A stretch of DNA of 64,000 bases, taken from Straminergon stramineum. Its lineage: Eukaryota; Streptophyta; Bryopsida; Hypnales; Calliergonaceae. The position numbers were made by a program, and so were the translations under genes. Location: assembly GCA_963920665.1 (NCBI GenBank), contig OY987264.1:26082906-26146905 (forward strand). The letters are read 5' to 3'. The notes beneath the pieces are model-generated. The model ran no database searches, was not told the DNA's origin, and saw nothing but the letters and a program-made list of their open reading frames with translations. Shown here one piece after another: positions 49,208-61,449 of the stretch (position 1 is the stretch's first letter; every line of letters begins with the position of its first letter).

Positions 49208-50188
49208 TGTCTCAATTTGTTGGAGAAGTCGAGAATGCTAAAAGAGTTGAGAGAGGAGGATGAACTACATAAACAAAAGGGAAATGGTGGAATGAGGAAA
49301 CAAGGAGCTCGGGTTCTATAAACTATAGGAAGGCAGGAAACTCGTCCTTTGGTCTGCCCTCCGATTAGGGTTGCCAACAACAATCCCACAGGTGGATCTC
49401 AAAGAGGCCATAAGACTATACATGGAAGTTCATTACTAGGGTCGAGTAATGTTTCATCATCCTGATTCATTTCACTTGCGTCTAGCAATGTACTTTTCCC
49501 TTTATCAAATTGCATATTTGTGATCAGCCCTATTAAATATTACTACCTACTAATGTGGAGGTTTTGGTATTGATGTATCATATGAATAGTATTGCTGGAG
49601 TATCCCGTATCCGTTTGGAACGATATGATATCGACAATAAGTGATGGAGTGCTTAACTAAACTTTTTACAATAGAACATAAACACGAATATAACGTCATT
49701 AACTAGTGGGATGCCCAATTTAGTTGAAAATATGATATGTTATTTAATAAGATAAGTGATTCGTGAACTTGCTGAATTATCATGCTACAAGATGAAGCAT
49801 TTTAATAGATAAGTAGTACATTTCATTGTTTATGACATAATGTATGTTCTTGACATCATGTATAGAATCCCTGGATCAGCAAATGTTGTAAACTAAGTAT
49901 TTGTGGGCTCATTTAATTGACTTACTGTTATACTAAAATAGGATTCTGACAATGGTGGTGATTTACTGGTGACCAAATTCGTGAACCCATTACTGTATTA
50001 TGTCGTTCAATGCTTTAAAGATATTCACCTCTTCCATCTCTATGTTTTTTCTTCAATCATATCTTTCTTTTGTTGGATCTGAAATAGTAATTTTCCTTAT
50101 GATTGGTGGTGCTAAAGGCCATCGCATGTTCTTCTTGAGTGATTTCATACATTAGTATTACACTGATCTTTCTTTGTCTCACTCTAGG
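49208..50188. other. Intergenic, no gene found
   Basis: AT-rich. The last 30 bases (tctttctttgtctcactctag) form a strong plus-strand 3' splice site directly before the ATG of the next ORF. Confidence 0.5.
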
Positions 50189-51580
50189 ATGAGTTCAAGT
50201 ATGTCTTTTGAATCAATGGTAGTTGTTAGGGCACCTGGACAAGCGGTACCAATCTCCTTTCAAGTCGGTGATTTGGGGTTTGCTGTCGTTAGTGCATTTC
50301 AATTGAGTATGAGATTCTTTTTAGTTGAGAAGTCACTACATATAGATGAAGAGGTATTTGATACTACAAGTGGAGAGTTGTTGCACACCCTCAATCACGA
50401 GCGTATATCCTTAGGTCCCTGTCGGCATTGGCATTTAATGCCAAGGAAATATTTAGTGTACGATCTATTTCAAGTGGTCTCTGAGGTCTCCTGTGGTAAT
50501 GGAACTCCCAGACTGTCATCTACTTCTACTCCGAAAACGCCTTTGCCTAACAAAGTGAAGATTGAACCTAGAGTAGAGTTCATAATAGTAGAGAGCGATG
50601 ACTCAAATGACCAATCACCTCCTCACAAGCTCCTTAAGAAATCTCAGCCTCCCTCAACCCAAGTCCTTTACTCTTTGTCTTTGCCTTCTCGAGTAGAAAA
50701 TGTAGCCACATCTAGTTTTGGAGCAAGTTAATCTTTAATTCCTTGTTTGCAAAAGCTTTGTCATATGAAAGGGTCGAGGATTCCATTCAAGAAGGTAAAC
50801 TACAATTCAATTCCTATTCATCACGTTGAATTTGTTCCATCTATGTTTAACGGTGATGTTATTTTTGAGTTACCGCCTGTTGGGAGTAATGGTTCCCAAG
50901 GTCAAGCGAAACTTATGAGTGGAATGGAGAAACGTTATGATGGACATGTCTGGTTGAATACACATACGACAAACATCAAGAACGATGATGATCTCACATT
51001 CCGATCATCTTCTTGTGTTGGTCATCTACGTTGTGACAATAGTAAATGCGACTATCTCATGTGAAGGCACCGCGTAGCGCTCATTAATGAGACCGAATGG
51101 GATGGATGTTCTCCCATTCCATTTTAGGTTGGTTTTTGCCCCCCTTCCGATTCAACAATTACATGTAAAATTTGCTCTATGGTTCCTTCATGTATTGCAA
51201 ATTGCCTTGCAAAAATAGACTAAGTAGTCAGCACGACGGACATGCGATGGGCATGTGTTCACTTTGGAATCCATGAGCACTCTGTGAAAGTTGGAGATTG
51301 TCGTGACTCCAAGGAAAGGACTCGAACCCTAATTTCGGATCAAGTTGAGAGGAATCCCTCCGCTACAAATTCTTCTATTGTCTTAGAGGCAAGTAAGGAG
51401 TTCTTAGAGGAGATACTTCTTCAATCGAAAGGAGTCCCTATTGTTCCTATTGGGTTGGACGATCTCATGCCAGTTCTAGAGAAGTGCAAGTTCATGAGTT
51501 TTTCTAGCATTCAAAATGAAGTGGCAACCTTCAAGTACACAGGAAGAAATTACATTCTTTTTAATGTCGGGCCTTGACAT
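50189..51580 (+). pseudogene. N-terminal part of a transposase-like protein, broken
   Basis: An ATG at 50189, just after a splice-acceptor-like tctag, opens a frame to 50731 (MSSSMSFESMVVVRAPGQAV at the start; Ser/Pro-rich with KKSQPPS later). After a frameshift, 50747-51064 carries VGHLRCDNSKCDYLM, a paired-cysteine module like the FLYWCH/GCM-type fingers at the N-terminus of many Mutator-like transposases. After a TGA it continues NETEWDG, later CKIC, and 51242-51577 has HFGIHEHSVKVGDCRDSKER and a helical stretch to FKYTGRN. Stops, frameshifts and loss of any catalytic core show decay. Mobile-element origin is inferred from this architecture; the exact superfamily is not certain. Confidence 0.5.
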
Positions 51581-53098
51581 GCTCCTGTCTAAGGCCTGGA
51601 CATTTCATGTCCAACTTGGTGTCTACATGTCTTCTTATGCATCTCTATGTCTACCAAGGGTTGAAGTGGATGTTGGAGATGAAAAAAGTGAAATTCACGT
51701 GAAAAAACACGGTGGTGTTGCTATTTGCATCCACTTTGACATTGAGATGGTGCCTGACATCATCATGTTCAAATGGTTGTCTGAAAAAACAATATTTGAC
51801 ACGTCAACAGTGGGGACCCACTTTGACCATGGGTAATTTTCATTTACATTATTATATTTTAAAATAACAATGCTGCCCACTTGAAAAAAAGAGTTGGTCA
51901 ACATTTTTGGAGCAAGGTATGTTAAAAAGTGATGATGTGGCAGATGACGTGGCAAACAAGATGCTGACTTGGCAGACATTGCCACGTCAGCAATTTCCTA
52001 GTTTAACCATTTTGATGGCCTTCTTTGGAATGTCATGAGCAACTTCAAGACATCCCAGAAAACATCCACGTAGATGTTTAATGTTCTAAATGATGTCTTA
52101 GAGGACCTATTGGCGTTGAGGGTGATCTTCCTATTAATATTTGGGTGTTTACATTGAGGCGCATGAGACAAGAGGATGCTGATGATGAGATTAGGATAAG
52201 GCAATACGGACATTCCCTAAGACATTCAATGGGGCATGGCAATCTTCATTGTCTTGCACATGTGCACTTCAACATAAGGTATGTTTGTCTGAGATGACGT
52301 GCATTGAATTCACAAGAATTTAGCTTATGCAATGTCTAAAGCATGAAACTTTACTATGATGTTTAGGGTGTTCACCATAGAAGATGATTTCCAACTATAA
52401 ATGTCCATAGGGGAAGGTTCATGAGTGCTCTTAATAGTTTGATACAAAAGTTATAAGAACAAGTGGCATGGAGGAGCATGATGATGTGGGAAACTACAAA
52501 GACATGCATTGCGTAGAGGGTTCACATGAGGCACCTTCAATGCAAATTGGCAATGTCATATGAATGTTTTGGGAGCAGTGAAACATGCACTAAAACATGC
52601 ACTAAGACATAAATATTGTCTACAGTATTCTTATGATGTTCGCACAAACGGCTATGTGTTAGGCGACCCTCTAGGAAAAAATTTGTAGGCCCTTAAAGCC
52701 CACTTAGGAAAAAAATGGAGACATGTTTTGCACCTAAATAAAAAAAATATGAAAACATGTGTAGGCCTCATAACTTCAATAACCCCAAAAGGAGGAACAT
52801 CCATCCCACTAAAGAAAACAAACATGAGCAAATCTGTAGTATCCCAAATCCATCTTAGGAAATAACAAAAGAAGATAAAAGTGTCCAAATTCATAGGTCC
52901 ACATACACTAATTATGTCCACATTCAAAAACAAATGTCTAAAATGACAAAGAATGGACCAAAAATGTCCAAACTAACACATCTTAATTGATTGAAAGTGT
53001 CCAAATTGACAATGTTCATTTGAACTAAAAATATGGAAACATGCGTAGCATCTGAAATCTCTCTACTGTTTTCAAGTAATCTCATGAAAGAACTTTGC
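51581..53098. other. Element-rich non-coding DNA
   Basis: Contains repeated ccacgtcagc / gacgtggca motifs near 51940-51995 and phrases such as gtccaaattgac that also occur around 58.98-59.3 kb, so both may belong to one element. No intact frame. Confidence 0.4.
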
Positions 53099-53450
53099 AA
53101 GCCTCCAAGCCTCCTATTAAAAACTGAAATATGCAAAAATGGGTAGGCTTCCAAGCATCCTCATAAAATAAAATAAAATGTGCAAACATGGGTAGGCCTC
53201 CAAGCATCTTCATAAAATCAAAAGAAATGTATAAACATGTGTAGGCCTCCAAGCATCCTATTTGAAATTAAAATATGCAAACATGTATAGGCCTCCAAGC
53301 ATCCTATTTAAAACTAAAATATGCAAACATGTGTAGGCCTCCAAGCATCCTATTTAAAACTAAAATATGCGAACACGTGTAGGCCTCCAAGCATCCTCAT
53401 AAAATAAAATAAAATATGGAAACATGGGTAGGCCTCCAAGATTTTGAAAT
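53099..53450. repeat. 46-49-bp minisatellite
   Basis: The phrase taggc(c/t)tccaagcatc recurs at 53144, 53193, 53242, 53288, 53334, 53380 and 53429, spaced 49, 49, 46, 46, 46 and 49. Two unit subtypes alternate in blocks: one with cataaaataaaataaaat and one with tatttaaaactaaaatatgc. More diverged copies extend to the left, to about 52730. Confidence 0.9.
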
Positions 53451-53965
53451 TATATTATACTACTATTGTTGTCATCTATTTTCATAGAAATGGTTTAAAA
53501 AGGCGTGCCACTTGGGACTCTTAGATGTCTTAGAAGACATTGGAATGGACGTTATGATGTTCTATAGAACATTGTGATGCTTTAGATCTTCATTCTAGTG
53601 ACAATCAACAATCGTGACTACGGAACCCTAAAAAAGTGGACGCCTGCTTTTGCCTGTCGCGTGGAACCCTAAGGCATCTTCTTGCAAACTATTCAAAAAT
53701 TTAGCTTTGGAATTGAGAGCAATCTTTTGTGTGCAACATGACACTTCACTCAGGTGCGCATAGTTGTCTTCCGTTTCCAAGTGGAGAAGGAGCTTTAACA
53801 GAAGGAGATCATGATCTTGACAGGGATAGTGCAGGTCTTAGCATTTTCAAGAACTTTTTGGAGGGGGTTGTGGCCGCATCACTAACCTCAACAATGGAGG
53901 CAACCGAGGCGCCCACTGCATCCACCCAAAACCTCTGTAGAAGTAGCCGCCTACACAATCCAAGT

Positions 53966-54378
53966 GAGTTTTAGGGTGACGACGCTTGTGTGATGCCACA
54001 AATCCAATCGTTTGATGCTTGGTACAAGGTCTCAATCTTAGTGCGGCCGTCTCAATGCTGTCTTGGACCCTGTTTTCGACATTGAGTCAAGGCGGTCCGA
54101 TTCCATTACAACGTCTTCCTATTTCTATGTCGGGGCTTAGGGGGGATGTACCATCATTTTTTAGATTTTTTACGTAATCAATTAGGATCGAAGGGGGGGA
54201 TAATCTCAGTGAACTTGTTGCCTTGATCGTGTTGCCTTCGTCCTCAACCCTTGTCCTCAAGGAGCCTTTGTCAAGCTTTAATCAGGGTTGTCGTTAGTTT
54301 TAGGGTGAGAATGCTTGTGTGATGCCACAAATCCGGTCATTTGATGCTTGGTACGAGGTCTCAGTCTTGGTGTGGTAT
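53966..54378. repeat. Direct repeat pair, 329 bp apart
   Basis: About 80 bp at 53966-54045 (gttttagggtgacgacgctt, then gtgtgatgccacaaatcc) recur at 54295-54375 with few changes. The DNA between them is less AT-rich and reads like a degraded element body. Confidence 0.65.
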
Positions 54379-54399
54379 GAGGCTTTTTCACCGCAAGGC

Positions 54400-54978
54400 A
54401 AAGAAACCCCCTAGAATTGGCCGGCGGGGAGTGTATGGGACACCTACCTAGATTGCCTTCCAAGCAATGGACTCCTAAATACTTTTTTATCAATTTTTTA
54501 CCATCAACTACTCTAAGTGAAATGAGGGCAGCACCCTTACATCATCCTAATATGCACCTTAAAATCCTCCAATGACCCTAGTACCTACTTTGGGAGGTTA
54601 GGGCAACTTACTAGGCCTAATTTTGCCTAAAATTAGCCCTTGGGGCACCAAATGGGTCAATTTGGTGTCCTGAAATTAAATTCCAGCACACCACAACCAC
54701 CCCAATTCCTAACTAACTTCCTAAATTGATGCCCAAGACTTCCCTAATTCCATAGATCCCATCCCTAACATATTCACCCATTCTTTTTAGGCCAATTAGT
54801 TTCTTCCTTCAATTTCCTAATCCATATCCTAATCCTAATTCTACCTCAATTTGGGTAGCACTTCTGCGCTTGCCCTAAAACCCTAAAAAAATCCTCATAG
54901 ACCCTCTACACATTCATACCCCATAAGAACATTGCATGCAAGTCATAGAACTATTGCTTCAAGATAGATAAGAAAATA
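54400..54978. other. Non-coding, no feature recognised
   Basis: Moderately AT-rich with many cctaa words; no conserved frame, repeat unit or RNA gene seen. Confidence 0.4.
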
Positions 54979-55480
54979 TCATATTGTAATGAACATTACA
55001 TTTGGATTCAGCTGAATCACAAGGAAACAAAAGATGAAATACCCAGAATCCACTGCCGCTAGATGGGCAGCAGACCTTGCCCCACTAAACTGATTGCCCC
55101 GGCTTCGTCCTTGCTCGGAATTGGTCGAGACTGGTCTTGTTGGGAAGCTGACTTTCTCATCTTTCTCCTCTCCAAAATTCACGTTGATTCGCTTCGCCGA
55201 ACTCCCACAGTCGCTCGCCAAAGTCGTCGGTCTTCCGTGGCGATAGCGGCTTGACCTCCTCGCACTAAATCGGCCGCTCCATCCTTGTCCTTGCTCGGAA
55301 TTGGTCGAGACTGGTCTTGTTGAAAAGCTGACTTTCCCATCTCCATCCTCCCAAAAATTCAGCCCATTCCGCTTTTTCAGTCTCCCGCAATCAGTCACCA
55401 AAGTTGGCAGTCCCCTCCCAATTCCACAAAAACCTAATTCTCTCCACTCCACTTCCCATCTGACTTCACTCCCATCAATC
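54979..55480 (-). CDS. Open frame with a 180-bp in-frame internal duplication (unknown)
   Basis: A minus-strand open frame of about 165 codons without an ATG, so at best an internal exon. It consists largely of two copies of a 60-residue module: GKVSFSTRPVSTNSEQGQG and EKVSFPTRPVSTNSEQGRS, each preceded by a (T/S)DCG block. The duplicated core cttgctcggaattggtcgag lies at 55110 and 55290, exactly 180 bp apart, and is identical over 33 bases. No known family. A donor-like GG|GTATTT follows at about 55042. It may be part of a mobile element. Confidence 0.3.
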
Positions 55481-55734
55481 CTTCACCACTTTTTCTCACA
55501 AAATGGTGACCTACTCGACAAATTGTCCTACTTTAGTTCCCTCATCTTAATCTCTAGCTTCTCATGCTTTCAAAATGCCCTTCATCACCAAGAATGCTCT
55601 CCAACACACATGCACACAAAGTTGGGGAAATTGAGAGAGAGTTGAGAGAGAGAGAGCTCCAAACCCTAATTTTGCCTACATCTAACTTTCTAACGGATTA
55701 ATTTTCTAAACTACTTTCATCCTACACTAATTCA

Positions 55735-55945
55735 CTGTTAATCCACTAATTTGGTGCAAAATGCGCCAAATTAGTGCAAATCGCACTAGGTTAGTGTAAA
55801 TCCGCTAATTTAGTGTAAATTTCTCTATTTTAGTGTTCGACCCCCTAAATTACTGTAAAACCCTCTAACTTACTGAAAAATCCTATTTTAGTGTTTCTAG
55901 CCCTATTTTAGTGTTTTATCCACTACACTAGTGTTTTAGTCATAG
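55735..55945. repeat. Degenerate tttagtgt-based tandem repeat, about 20-26 bp period
   Basis: Around ten recurrences of (a/t)ttagtg(t/c)aaat.c / tttagtgttt spaced about 20-26 bp apart, following a Mendel-like inverted pair cactaatttggtgc and gcgccaaattagtg. Simple, non-coding. Confidence 0.65.
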
Positions 55946-55959
55946 TTTTAGTTTAACTA

Positions 55960-56660
55960 GTTTCTTTTGTGTTTTTTCTTATTTATTATTTTTGTGGTTT
56001 TTAATTTACTTTTAGTTTCATTTCCTACTTCTAGTCTTTTGTTTTCATTTTCATTTTTCACTTTTTGTTTTCATTTTCTCATCATTTTACCGTTAGCCTA
56101 ATTCAGTTACTCTACCAAATCTTGCTTAACCTCTTTTTAGTTTTAACTCCCCATTTTTTCCCTAGAATTCCCCCTAATTTCCTCCTAATTGCATTTTCTA
56201 GAATCTCGCCCTAACCTCTTGAAGTTTTCATTGCTATCTAGCGGAACACTCCTTAATTGATGGTTATGGCTTTATCCGGAGTACTAACACTTCCGGATTT
56301 GTAAATTCATGCCTAATGTTTATATTTTCGGGTTTTCAAATAGTGAACCAATATGGTGGTTTACATGCGGACATGTCAATGTGGATGCAATCATTGTTTT
56401 GGACATTGAAGCAAACAATCTGATTCCAATTGTTAACTACGGATTCTTGCCCCTCTGTAGGTTTAGGGTTTTAATAGGTCAGGAAACATAGTTTATGTTC
56501 ATGAACATTGAGGCCCCCATTGGAAGCCCCCCTAATGTTTTAAATTCTTTGTGTTGATATGGATTGGTTGTGCCCCCCAAGGTGCTAGGGCTTGGGCTTA
56601 TATTTTTATTGATTATTTTGGTGAGACTGCATGTCACTATTGATGTAAATCCGTTGTTGT
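55960..56660. other. T-rich non-coding stretch
   Basis: Pyrimidine-biased plus strand with many tttt(c/a/g) words up to 56.1 kb, then mixed sequence with short frames only. Nothing assigned. Confidence 0.4.
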
Positions 56661-56669
56661 GGACGTCTA

Positions 56670-57460
56670 AGATGTCTAAACGCTATGGTGAAATTCCAGG
56701 ACCATGGGACCATGCTATTGCAGTCATATGGTATTCAAATTGGTAATTGTGAGACTTGTGTTGTCATGATCAATGATCAAGGCCTTGTGTGTGTTGAATC
56801 TCAATTTGTACCTACAGCAATAGCTATGTTGCTTGAGTCACATCCTTTTGGAAATCCCTGTACTTAGACGTCCTTTTGATATCTTGAAATATATGAAGGT
56901 CAAAGATTGGAGGTCGTCTTGCTGAGATGAATAACTTGATCCGTTTGCTTGTGCAATCCTTTGGCCCTGATAGTGTACAACATCAGATTCTTACATCAAT
57001 GCTCGTAGGCCTGGCACTCTTGCAGGGCAACAATTACACCAATATTCCCCAAGTCTTTTACAATCACAACACTGCTGCAGGTGACGTTGATGGAGATGGA
57101 ACCAATGCTGTGTAGGCTGGTGAAGTTGGTGCAGACGTTGGCGTGGATGCAGATGAGGACGCGGAGCCTGAGGTTGACTATTTGATGGACCATCCTCCGG
57201 ACAACGCAGGAGACATTGATCCCGAACAGATTCAAGTTGATGTTGCTGTGGGTACCACGCCCGGCATTGACGGAGTGGCCCTTAACCCCCCTGCAACGCT
57301 TGTTGATAACGCGATGAGCGCTCTCATGGACGTCCCTGCGGATCCATATTCTATAGTGGCTGTGCCTGCATCCGTCGAGGGAGAGGGTACTCCTATTGCC
57401 TTGGTAGGACAATTCGACCCTCGAGAGGTATTTCTCATGTTGGATAGGACAAGAACATAG
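56670..57460 (+). pseudogene. Decayed ORF with acidic C-terminal half, probably element-borne
   Basis: Plus-strand frames joined by small shifts read GIQIGNCETCVVMINDQGLV, then (shift) RPFDILKYMK, then (shift) LVQSFGPDSVQHQILTSMLV, LLQGNNYTNIPQVFYNH and, after a TAG, a strongly acidic Ala/Asp/Pro-rich tail ending REVFLMLDRTRT at 57460. No family recognised. The shifts and stop show decay; position among element relics suggests it was an element-encoded ORF. Confidence 0.4.
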
Positions 57461-59500
57461 ATGGGAGCTAGACATTGGTGTGTTGTTTTAGACATTGTAT
57501 TGGACATTCTTTATCTCTCTCTTATTATAGTGTTTTATCATTTAGTTCTAATAGTATGTATGGTGGTATTATGTGCAATCAGGTTGCAAATCTTCCATCT
57601 ACGGGATCATTGTCTCACGTCAATTGAATGACAAGGACCTTGAAGCCAACACCAAAGCCAACACAAGTGGTCACCACTGTGAAGGCTACAAAGGGAACCA
57701 TGCAACAAGTGCCCAAACCCAATCCCCCTACATGAGGGGGGCAGCCCAAAAAAGGAGAAGCATCACGGAAGAAATGACCATTGAGGTGTGTTTTGATTCT
57801 CTCAAAAGCATGGATATGTGGTTGGTAGGCCTTTAGTTGTTTGTTTGTCCATTGTCACTAACGTCCAGCGTTTGTTTGCAGGACTCCTATCCATGGAGAC
57901 CTTGCCTTCAACGCTCAGATGTTTGCTTAGACATAGAGGACGCTTCACGCAACATTGTGAGAACTTCTTGGTGGCACTATTTCATGATTATCTAAACGGG
58001 TTTAGTGTCTATCATATTTTTGTGGGGCATGTTGTACTATATTGCCTTTTACAAAAGCTTTGTTCTCCTCATGGAGATTTATTTTCCTTGCAACACTTTA
58101 CTGGTATATGAATATGATATTTTTTGTTTGCCTAAAGGTTCCTCCATTCACTGGTGCATGTATTTCAAGTATTGTGATTATGCTAAGCTCTCTTGCTATG
58201 CAATGTCATTCATTGATATAGTGTAAAACCAACTTTGGTAAATACGTGCCATGCCAGAGCGTTGTTTAGGTCTCTACAAATGTGGGCACAATGTCTAATG
58301 TTCAATGTCCTCACAATCATTGCAATGTTGCACCGCATTGTTTTGATGTCTCAACATCTATCTACAAGCACACATAGTAATGCACCATGTGGTTAGGTAG
58401 GACTTAATTCTAGAGTCCTTCAATTCAGTGTCAATGTCCGTGAAGTCTACAACATGTCTTCATTCACGTCTCACAGTGCACATTGCTATCACATCTAAGC
58501 TTGCCCTAAATGTGAAAGCATCAAAAGCTATGCATGCATGTCATTAAACATAGCCCTATACACGTCCTAAACATTGTCTACACAGACTTGTGCTTCTCAA
58601 TTGCCTAACTAGTTAGTGTCATTTCAGACATCCCATGCTCAAAACCAATCTTCAAGCAAGTTGGTATGAAGCATGCACATGTTGTCTAAAATGATTTGTT
58701 ACTTGTAAAAATGTTGTACATGTGAATGTTGACATCCAACGCGCCACACGTCTAGTAGAAAATTGCATGAACATGTCCTTAACCATGTCAAATGCCCCAC
58801 TGTGAAAGCCTCAAACGACATATATGGCGTTAGAATCGTAGTACTTACCAGCAGTGCATGTTCCGCATAAACATTGTCTTTAACATAGTTGTGTCTAGGA
58901 CAACATCGTATAAGACTTTGTGATGTCTAAAAAGACATCTTTCATATGTATGTAGAAAGCTCTAGAAGAGGCTTCTCCATGCACCAAAATTGTCCACATC
59001 AGCATTCGAAGATGCCACGTCACCTAATGTTGACTCACCGGTCAATGTACACATCAGATGCCACATCACCAAAATTGGATGGATGAGAAAATTGCCAATC
59101 TGGCTGCCCATGCTCACGTGGCACCAAATTTGTAGCCACATGGCAGAGTTTTGGCACCCGTTGACCAGTGTCTTTTAGGATGTCCGGTGCTTAGCATGCC
59201 GTTGTCCAGGCTTATTTTTGGATGTCCAACCCCTATCTTGGGCAATGCGATGTGATTAGACACCTCCGTCAACATGCGTAATGTCGGATCTGACATCTGA
59301 GTGTCCAAATTTCGCAATCGAGCGACTGCGTATTTTCTTCTAGTGTTGCATTCTCTAGTTTCTTGTAATAGCTTGTAATTATGACCTCCAATGGATATAT
59401 GTTGCCTTCATTGACCTCTGTGGGGACCTCTCGGTTAATTTACCGGTCGGGTTTGCTACCCTTTTAAAAAAAACTATTTGTTTTTTCTATCTCTAACACT
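57461..59500. other. Non-coding, element-like DNA
   Basis: No conserved frame. 58980-59300 contains ccacgtcacc / cacgtggcacc motifs shared in style with 51.9 kb and may be an element end. The rest shows only short words (gtctaaa, catgtc) in common with 52-53.6 kb. Confidence 0.4.
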
Positions 59501-59509
59501 TGTCTAGTG

Positions 59510-60979
59510 GTTGAGGATTTGCCAACAAATGAACTTGCAGAGATGCCCTCCTGCAATTTGGCCGAGACAATCTACAATAAATGGCTGCAGCAATCTGGAA
59601 ACAGAGGGAATGATCTATATGTGGCAACCGTTGATGATTATGTTAGGGCGTTCATGCAGATGGTTAGATACTACCAATTTCTAAAAGGTGAAAGTCCTGG
59701 AATCGGTCCATGAAAAGAAGAACTTTTCCTCCAAGTAACACAGCAATATGCTCAACGCACTGGGAATCCTAGTGGCCTTCATGATGCAATGGCAATTGTC
59801 CTAGGGATTGGAGCATATTGCACAAGAGATCCTCATTTAGAAGGTGAAGAAGTTTTTGGATCTCAACAACAGATGCCAAACTTACCTCCAAGTTCTCAAC
59901 ATGATTCACACCACCTCGACAAGGTAAATTTCTCCCGCCTCCGTGTAGGAACAAGGTGCACTAGAGCAAATGTAACTGTGATTTCTCTGAAGACAATTTT
60001 TGAAGAAACATTACTTCATGTTGCTAAAGAAGAGCCTCAGGTGTCAGAAAACCCTATGAATGCATCAACAACATCAGGTTCTTCTCGAGTGACAAGCGTT
60101 GAAAAGAGTGTTTGCGATGAATGCAAATGGCATATTGCTCGCTTGTCCAAAATGTCGGCTAAAGCTTGCTTTGCTTTACAAGCCCTTAGTAGAAAGAAGT
60201 GCATTGCAAAGATTGTGCAAGGCAATAAAGGAATTGTTGCACCAACTTACACAAGTGACATGGACAATTACAAGAAGAATAGGATGGAGCGGATGCAATT
60301 CTTCTTCTGCAATGATGACATTGAGCGTTGCGTCAAAGGTTCAAAGAGAAAATGGGTTATGTTCAAACCTGAAATACCAAGCATTTGGCCAGTGAAGTTT
60401 GGAACTCATCTTATGCCTAAAGAGATTTTAGATCTTCAAAATGCAGGGTTCCGTCTTCCTCAATGTTTTGAAATTTCTCCGCGCAGGTTGTTTGGAAACC
60501 ACAATATACCACTTGGAGTGCCAAAATTTGAAGTCCCACCTTATCTTGCAAAACACTCCGGTACAAGGTTTGGTAAGAAAATTCGTAGGAATCCCAGCTC
60601 TCCTACAACTAAACAAGCTAACAACTACACTTTAGCACTTATGGTCAAGGCTCTTGTTCGGCGGATTACATTGATACCACATCCTGGGTTTGGGTGCATT
60701 GTAAACCTTGACTCGGGTATAGCCTCTAACGTACAACAATACATGATTACTATAGGCTCATTTCCGGATTGCACTTGTCCTAATTTCAAAGTAATGTTGA
60801 CAAAGGCACTAGGAAAGAGAGGACAATGGGCTAACTGCAAGCACTTATATTTTCTGTTCATTGTCATATGCAACTTGGATGCAGAGGTGGATGTTTTCAT
60901 TCATGCTCCAAACTTCAGCTTCAATGAAGTCAAGTGGATTCTTGAGTGTGGAATCCTGAGGTGCACCCAAAATATGTAG
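59510..60979 (+). pseudogene. C-terminal part of a SWIM-containing transposase-like protein
   Basis: A first frame (59507-59713, ETIYNKWLQQSGNRGNDLYV) is separated by one TGA from continuing sequence KEELFLQVTQQYAQRTGNPS, which runs on into the 396-codon frame ending at 60979; all are in the same reading frame, so only that stop interrupts about 490 codons. Near the C-terminus, CTCPNF, about 14 residues, then CKHLYFLF gives the C-x-C-x(n)-C-x-H pattern of a SWIM zinc-binding domain, found in Mutator-like and related plant transposases. No catalytic DDE core is present in this piece. It could be the 3' part of the same element type as 50.19-51.58 kb. Relatively recent decay. Confidence 0.55.
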
Positions 60980-61449
60980 GTCATCCTATTTAATTCACGA
61001 TAGTTCGTGCAAAAGTAATGAGGAGGTACACATGAAAGAATTCCTTGTATTCTCATTCACTTAATACATGTAATGAGACTAAAAGGGCCACTACTTTATT
61101 TATACTATCTTTTGTTACACACATGTCTACTTCTGACTTATATTGCACCTCTTTTCACTTTGGCATGATTTCTTGTAAGATTGACTTCAATGTTTGGCTT
61201 TCTTGAAATGACTTTATGTATATATTGATCACGCCAAAAACTCCATCCACTCTATTCAATTCCAAGACCCCTATCCATTTTGTAGACTCTAAAGATTTCT
61301 ATGTACTTTAAGTCCAAAAACTACGCATTCAAGTTCTACAAATTCGTGGAAACAACATTTGCCATTGTCTGTCTATGAATTTACTCCATTTCTAAATCCA
61401 CTTTATAATAGATGAACAGGAGACTACTCCCGTTTATACCCTAAACCCA

